Shown here one piece after another: positions 59,174-64,000 of a DNA stretch of 64,000 bases (positions are counted from its first letter, which is position 1; every line of letters starts with the position of its first letter). Source of the DNA: Streptomyces fulvoviolaceus (lineage in GTDB: Bacteria; Actinomycetota; Actinomycetes; Streptomycetales; Streptomycetaceae); assembly GCF_000718165.1 (NCBI RefSeq), contig NZ_JOEY01000031.1, forward strand, positions 1-64,000. The letters run 5' to 3'. The position numbers were made by a program, and so were the translations under genes. The notes beneath the pieces were generated by a model that saw nothing but the letters and a program-made list of their open reading frames with translations, had not been told where the DNA came from and made no database searches.

Positions 59174-62100
59174 ATGCACGGCAGTGGTGATCCGGAGCCC
59201 AGGGCACGGAACGAGTCCGTCGGCACAGGACTCAGCAGCGGCCGGGACACCGTGCAGGTCGGACGGAACGTGGCCGGACGGGACCTGTACGTGTACGAAG
59301 GGCCCGCCTATCCCCGTCTCCCCTACGCACGGGAAGTCGGCCCGTTCGTCACCTTCTACAACCGGGTCTTCGTCGGGCGGGAGGCGGAACTCGCCGGCAT
59401 CCGCGCGTTCTCCCGGCGCTCGTGGCCCTCCTACCTCCTGGTGGAGGCGCCGCCGGGCTACGGGAAGACCGCACTCGTCGCGCAGTTGCTGAGCCGTCGG
59501 CGGGCGGGTTTCTGGGGTGATGCGGGCCCCGACATCGTCTACTTCTTCATCAGGGAGGAGACCGGCCGGGCGTCGCCGGACTCGTTCCTGCAGGCCGTCA
59601 ACTCGCAGTTGCTGGATCTGCTCGGTGAACGGGGCGGCGTACCGACCGATCTGGAGTCCCAGCGCAGCCAGCTGCTGTGGCTGTGGGAGAGGGCCGCGAA
59701 GGCGGCTCGACCGGAACGGCCGCTGCTTCTCCTCGTCGACGGGCTCGACGAGATGGCGCGCGGCGCGATGAACATCGCCAAACTGCTCCCCGCCACGCTC
59801 GGCGAACACGTCGGAGTCGTCGTCACGTCCCGGCCGAACCCGGAACCGCTGACCCAGGTGCCGCTGGAACACCCGCTGCGACAGGCGGCCGTCATTCGCC
59901 TCAACACGCTCGAACTGGCGGACATTCAGCTCCTGCTGAAGGTGGAGGGATGTTCCGACGCGACCGCGGCAGCGCTGGCCGACCGGGTACTGAGCATCTC
60001 CCGAGGGGAACCCCTGCTGGCCCGCTTCGTGGGCCAGGACGTGGCCGTTGACGGTGAACGGGCCCTGGCCGACCTGGAGCGGGACCGCCCGCAAGGGGTC
60101 AAGGAGTACTTCCAGAAGCAGTTCGAGCAGCTCGACTCCCGGGCCGAGGCGGAGACCACCTGGCAGGTGCTCGGGCTGCTGCTGGTGGCGCACGGGGCCA
60201 TGACCGTCGGCGAGATGGCCGCCGTGCTCGGACTGCCGCTGCGCCAGGTCAGAGTGGCGATCCAGCCGATCGAGCGATTCCTCATCGGACGCGACCGGCT
60301 GGAACTGATGCACCTCGAACTGCGGTCCGTGGTGTCCGGACAGTTCGGTCCCGGCGAGCAACAGATGTTCCGGGACCGGGTTCTCGACTGGGGTGCGGGA
60401 TTCGCCGCCGCCGACTGGCCGGAGGACACGCCGGACTATCTGCTGGCCCGGTATGCCGCGCACCTGAGGGAGGCGAACCGGAGCGAGGAGCTGTTCCGGC
60501 TGGTCGACCAGCGCTGGATGGAACTGAAGGCAGGCCGCACGCACTCGCACCGGTCGTTCGCCCAGGACGTGCTGCTCGCCCTCGACGCGGCGGGCTCCAT
60601 GACGCCTCCGGACCTCGTCCAGGAGACCTGCTGCTCGCTCGTGTACGCCACCTTGGGGTCTCTGGCGGGCCATGTTCCGCCGGAACTGCTGGCGATCCTG
60701 ACGGCCGGGGGACAGTTCACCACTGCGGAGGACTACGCCGCGCTGCTCGGGGATCCCAAGGCCAGGTGCCTGGCGTACCTGGCCGTCTCCGGTGCGGCAC
60801 TGCGATCAGGTCAGTCGCGTGAGGCCGGTGCGGCGGCCGACCAGGCGCTGCTGGCCGCCAAGGCCGTGGAGGACTCCACGCGGAAGGCTGATCTGCTGGC
60901 CAGGGCGACGGGGGCGAGGCGGGCCGCAGACGCGGGCGGGAAGGTTCTCGCGGGGGCGAATGCGACGGGGGGTGCCGCTGAGCCGGCGGCGACCTTCCGG
61001 TTGGCCATCACGCTGGCGGAGGCCGGCCGGGGTGAGCAGGCGCTGCGGACGGCCCGAGCGATCGAGGACGACGAGCGCAGGAGCTTGGCACTCGAGAAGA
61101 CGGCCCTCCTGCTGGCAGGGAGCGGCCAGGGGAAATACGCGGTGCGCGCGGCCCTGGCGATCGAGGAGTACTGGCGTCGGGACGGGACTTTGGCCGACGT
61201 GATCGACGTCCTGGTGAGGGAAGAGCTGTCCGAGCAGGCGGCGGAGCACGTTCTGGCGGCCGCTGTGGCGATCGAGGAGCGGGGACGGCGAAGTCAGACC
61301 CTGATGAAGGCGGCCGACCTGTTCGCGAAGGCCGGACGGGGTGAGCACGCGAGTAGGGCTGCGGACGCGCTGGCCGGCCTGAGCGAGAGGGCTACGACGC
61401 TCGCCTTCGTGGCATCCGCGCTCGCCGACGGCGGCTATGACGAGCAGGCCGGGGATGAGGCTGAGAAGGCCGTCGCCTGCGTGCTCGACATCGAGGACCT
61501 CGGGGAGAGGGCCGAGACTCTCGCTCGGATGGCCGGGGTGCTGCCGCGCGGACACGCCGAACGGGTGGCGATCGCAGCCGAGGAGGCAGTCGCGCAGGCA
61601 GGTGGAGCGGAGGACGCCGGTCCGCGGATCGAGGTGCTCGCCCACGCGGCCGCGGCGCTGGCGGCGGCAGGGCGGACCGAATCGGCGGCCAGGGCGGCGG
61701 AGCGGGCCCTCGCGGAGGAGGTGCGGGCCGTCGCTGAGGTGCGGGGGATTTCCGAGTGGCTACGCGATCCTGGATCTCCGGAAGCGCGCGCGTTCCGCCA
61801 AGCGTACGACCCGGACATCGTCGGACTCCGGCCCGATCCAGGTAGGTACCGAGCACAGGTCGCTCTCGCCGGCCTCGCACTGGCGCTCGCTCAGGCAGGG
61901 CTGGTCGATCTGGCGGTCGCGGTGGCGGACGTGGCCGGAGACGGTTGGTGGAGAGTCGAGTTGCTGACCCGGATGGCCGGTGTGTCCGCAGCGGCGGGCC
62001 GGGCCGGGGCCGCGGACGTGGTGACGGAGCGGGTCTTCGCCGTTGTGCACGATCTGCCGGCCGTGGCGGGCGGTCGTGTCGCCTTCGATCATTTCGCCTT

Positions 62101-64000
62101 CGATGATTTCTCCTCCCGCTCCTCTCTCGCCCACCGTCTGGCGCTGGCGTTCGTGGATGCGGGACTTCCCGAGCAGGCATGGCGGGCGGCCGATGGCATC
62201 GAGGATCCGGGGCGGAAGGTCGATTCGCTCGCTCGTGTGGTGGCTGCGTTGGCACAGGGCGGGCGGACCGAGAGGGCCGCAGAAGCGGCGGGGGAGGCCG
62301 TCGCTCTGCTGCGCCGGATTCCGGACAGGGCATCTGCCCCCTACTACTCCTATGTCCCGGACCACGGTGGGCGTGGTCGGGCGAGCAGGCGCCTGGCGCT
62401 CACGATGGCTCAGACAGGACTCGTCGAGCAGTCGTTGGCCCTGGCCGACGAGGTCGAAGCGGGGAAGGAGCGGGTCGACATCCTGGCCGAGACGGCTCAG
62501 GCACTGGCGGCGGTCGGCCAGGACGAGTGGGCGGCTCGGGCGGCGGACCGGGCCGTCGCTGAAGCGGACGCGATCGATGACATCCGGGTGAAGGCATGGG
62601 CTCTCGTCGCGATCACGCAGACGCTCATGGCGGCCGGTCTGACCGAGCACTGGCCGACCGTCGCGGAGCGCGCGATCGGTGCGCTCCAGTTCGTGCCGGT
62701 ACCGGAGGGCGAACCCTGGTCGGCCATCGAACCGTCGGTCGAACTCTCTGTACGTCATGTAGCGATCGATTCGTACTGGTTCTTGTCCAAGTGCGAGATA
62801 GTCAAGGCCCTGGCGCTGCTGCTGGCGACCGCCGGCGCCGGCGAACAGATGCTGAGAGCGGTACGCGCTCTGGAGCACGCGGAGAAGAGGGACAACCTTC
62901 TCGCCCGAGTGATGAGCGTGCGTGCGGAGTCGGGCCACGTCGAGGATGTGTTCGCCGCGGCCGCCGGGATGGCGGACAGCCGGCTCCGGGGTGAGGCGCT
63001 GGCCAGGGCGGCCGGTGTGCTGGCGAGGGCCGACAGCGCCGACGCCGCCGCACGGGTGGCCGGGGCCGTCGATGACAACCGGCTGCGTGCCGAGACGCTG
63101 GTGATGGTGGCTGATGTGCTGGCGAAGGCCGACCGGCCCCAGCAGGCGCTGCGTGTCGCCGAACAGGCACTCGGAGTTGCCCGGCCGCTGGAGGACACCC
63201 GCTGGAAGGTCGAGGCCCTCGCACGGATCGCCGCAGAACTCGGCGTGGCCGGGACGACGGAACAGGCTGAGTTCACCATGGAGCGGGCTCTCGACGCGGG
63301 GAAGCTCGTCGAGCAGCCCTCGCGCCGGGTCGAGGCCCTCACCGGTGTGGTCACGGCTCTGATCCGGATGGGCAAGGCGGCCGAGGCAGCGAGCATCGCG
63401 CAACAGGCCTACGACATCGCCGACGGGGTCGATCAGGACCACCTCCGGGACGGGGCCCTGGCCAACGCCGCGAGCGCGTGCATCGAGGCCGGACTGCCCG
63501 AACAGAGCCTGACGGCCGCCCAGCGGGTCAAGGACCCCAAGCGCAGAGCCCAGGTGCTGTCGACCATCGCTCGCGGCTGGGCCGATTCGGGCAGGACCGA
63601 GGACGCCACGGCTGCCGCCACGAGCGCCCTCGACCTCGTAGCCGACATGCGGGGCGGGCGTCGCAAGGGACAGGTCGTCGCCAACGCGGCACACGCTCTG
63701 GCCCGGACCGGAGACCCCGAAGTCGTGCTGGGACTCGTCGAGGAGATCGACGATCCGCTGATCAAGACGACCGCGCTCGCCGCCCTGAGCGGGGTCTTTG
63801 CCGAGGCCGGCCGCCCTGAGCAGGCCACGGCATGCGTCCGACGCGCTCAGGAGATCGGCGGCGGCATCGACAACCCCCATCGCAGGGCCAGGGCGCTGGT
63901 GACTGTCGTCGGCGCCTGCGCGCGTACCGCCCCGAGGCCTCAGGTCCTCGACCTGATCGACCGGGTACGAGTCGCTGCCGACGACATGTCCGACACCGCG
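59174..64000 (+). CDS. STAND/NACHT-type P-loop NTPase with long helical-repeat array (partial, C-terminus off window)
   Basis: At least 1,609 residues, in frame to the window edge. The N-terminus repeats the partner's motif (GRDTVQVGRNVAGRD, residues 23-37) and adds RDLYVYEGPAYPRLPY. The NTPase domain has Walker A VEAPPGYGKTALVAQ (K98) and Walker B LLLLVDGLDEM (D189, then DE), with sensor VGVVVTSRPNP, the NACHT/STAND pattern. A helical arm and winged-helix-like part (MTVGEMAAVLGLPLRQVRVA) follow. From about residue 530 on, degenerate repeats of roughly 35-45 residues continue, for example LARAAGVLARADSADAAARV and LARIAAELGVAGTTEQAEF, a TPR-like sensor array. A defence or signalling ATPase is likely; the target is unknown. 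Confidence 0.82.
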   Translation, partial: MHGSGDPEPRARNESVGTGLSSGRDTVQVGRNVAGRDLYVYEGPAYPRLPYAREVGPFVTFYNRVFVGREAELAGIRAFSRRSWPSYLLVEAPPGYGKTALVAQLLSRRRAGFWGDAGPDIVYFFIREETGRASPDSFLQAVNSQLLDLLGERGGVPTDLESQRSQLLWLWERAAKAARPERPLLLLVDGLDEMARGAMNIAKLLPATLGEHVGVVVTSRPNPEPLTQVPLEHPLRQAAVIRLNTLELADIQLLLKVEGCSDATAAALADRVLSISRGEPLLARFVGQDVAVDGERALADLERDRPQGVKEYFQKQFEQLDSRAEAETTWQVLGLLLVAHGAMTVGEMAAVLGLPLRQVRVAIQPIERFLIGRDRLELMHLELRSVVSGQFGPGEQQMFRDRVLDWGAGFAAADWPEDTPDYLLARYAAHLREANRSEELFRLVDQRWMELKAGRTHSHRSFAQDVLLALDAAGSMTPPDLVQETCCSLVYATLGSLAGHVPPELLAILTAGGQFTTAEDYAALLGDPKARCLAYLAVSGAALRSGQSREAGAAADQALLAAKAVEDSTRKADLLARATGARRAADAGGKVLAGANATGGAAEPAATFRLAITLAEAGRGEQALRTARAIEDDERRSLALEKTALLLAGSGQGKYAVRAALAIEEYWRRDGTLADVIDVLVREELSEQAAEHVLAAAVAIEERGRRSQTLMKAADLFAKAGRGEHASRAADALAGLSERATTLAFVASALADGGYDEQAGDEAEKAVACVLDIEDLGERAETLARMAGVLPRGHAERVAIAAEEAVAQAGGAEDAGPRIEVLAHAAAALAAAGRTESAARAAERALAEEVRAVAEVRGISEWLRDPGSPEARAFRQAYDPDIVGLRPDPGRYRAQVALAGLALALAQAGLVDLAVAVADVAGDGWWRVELLTRMAGVSAAAGRAGAADVVTERVFAVVHDLPAVAGGRVAFDHFAFDDFSSRSSLAHRLALAFVDAGLPEQAWRAADGIEDPGRKVDSLARVVAALAQGGRTERAAEAAGEAVALLRRIPDRASAPYYSYVPDHGGRGRASRRLALTMAQTGLVEQSLALADEVEAGKERVDILAETAQALAAVGQDEWAARAADRAVAEADAIDDIRVKAWALVAITQTLMAAGLTEHWPTVAERAIGALQFVPVPEGEPWSAIEPSVELSVRHVAIDSYWFLSKCEIVKALALLLATAGAGEQMLRAVRALEHAEKRDNLLARVMSVRAESGHVEDVFAAAAGMADSRLRGEALARAAGVLARADSADAAARVAGAVDDNRLRAETLVMVADVLAKADRPQQALRVAEQALGVARPLEDTRWKVEALARIAAELGVAGTTEQAEFTMERALDAGKLVEQPSRRVEALTGVVTALIRMGKAAEAASIAQQAYDIADGVDQDHLRDGALANAASACIEAGLPEQSLTAAQRVKDPKRRAQVLSTIARGWADSGRTEDATAAATSALDLVADMRGGRRKGQVVANAAHALARTGDPEVVLGLVEEIDDPLIKTTALAALSGVFAEAGRPEQATACVRRAQEIGGGIDNPHRRARALVTVVGACARTAPRPQVLDLIDRVRVAADDMSDTA

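Noticed and set aside
61760..63880. 706-codon minus-strand frame opposite the STAND gene
   Set aside because: It overlaps the plus frame that contains the repeat array continuous with a Walker A/B domain. Its Gly/Arg/Gln content shows no domain.
1..64000. tRNA or rRNA genes, including a tRNA attachment site for the island
   Set aside because: I looked for T-loop patterns such as GGTTCGAATCC and for rRNA cores and saw none. The island is not next to a tRNA in this window.

Overview
The window is high-GC actinobacterial DNA and almost certainly Streptomyces. Protein families, codon use (third positions nearly all G or C), GTG and TTG starts, 4-nt ATGA/GTGA gene overlaps and dispersed short palindromic repeats all fit that genus. 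I see no rRNA, tRNA or CRISPR array. Most of the window is ordinary chromosome; the accessory parts are about 13.2-20.0 kb and the right edge from 58.7 kb.

Layout. 1-5.3 kb: a leftward operon for a four-carbon sugar acid (GntP permease, beta-hydroxyacid dehydrogenase, class II aldolase, DUF1537 kinase, GntR regulator) with nested palindromes at its promoter. 5.4-12.6 kb: an FtsX/MacB-type ABC exporter of two very large permeases and an ATPase with an AbrB-like tail. 12.8 kb: a group II truncated haemoglobin. 13.2-20.0 kb: a genomic island holding a decayed serine recombinase, a PD-(D/E)XK-like nuclease cassette between 22-bp direct repeats, a three-gene micro-operon with one frameshifted member, a PIN-domain protein, several small unknown genes and a long TnpB-like gene ending in a hairpin. 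20.0 kb: an isoaspartate methyltransferase-like protein. 20.9-31.8 kb: a seven-gene leftward signalling operon (GlnX-like membrane protein, GlnH-like binding protein, coiled-coil protein, PknG kinase, PP2C phosphatase, VWA protein, FHA protein). It reads as a sense-kinase-phosphatase-reader circuit for acidic amino acids. 32.0-38.7 kb: a ROK-controlled sugar operon (ABC importer, GH4 glycosidase, sugar kinase). 38.8-47.3 kb: a secreted protein, a lipoprotein, a two-component system beside an MMPL exporter, an MscS channel and an HNH endonuclease. 47.4-50 kb: a PadR-controlled ABC exporter. 50.2-52.9 kb: MalQ with a small upstream gene. 53-58.6 kb: three regulator/effector groups (TetR with FAD monooxygenase, MarR with EamA, EamA with LysR), two of them with clear operators.

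58.7-64 kb is the most interesting part. A 150-residue protein is followed 14 nt later by a STAND/NACHT-type NTPase of at least 1,609 residues with a long helical-repeat array, running off the window. Both proteins carry the same GRDxxxxGRxVAGRD motif. I read this as a candidate conflict or anti-phage system; that is inference. A second candidate RNA-guided locus is the TnpB-like gene with its terminal hairpin.
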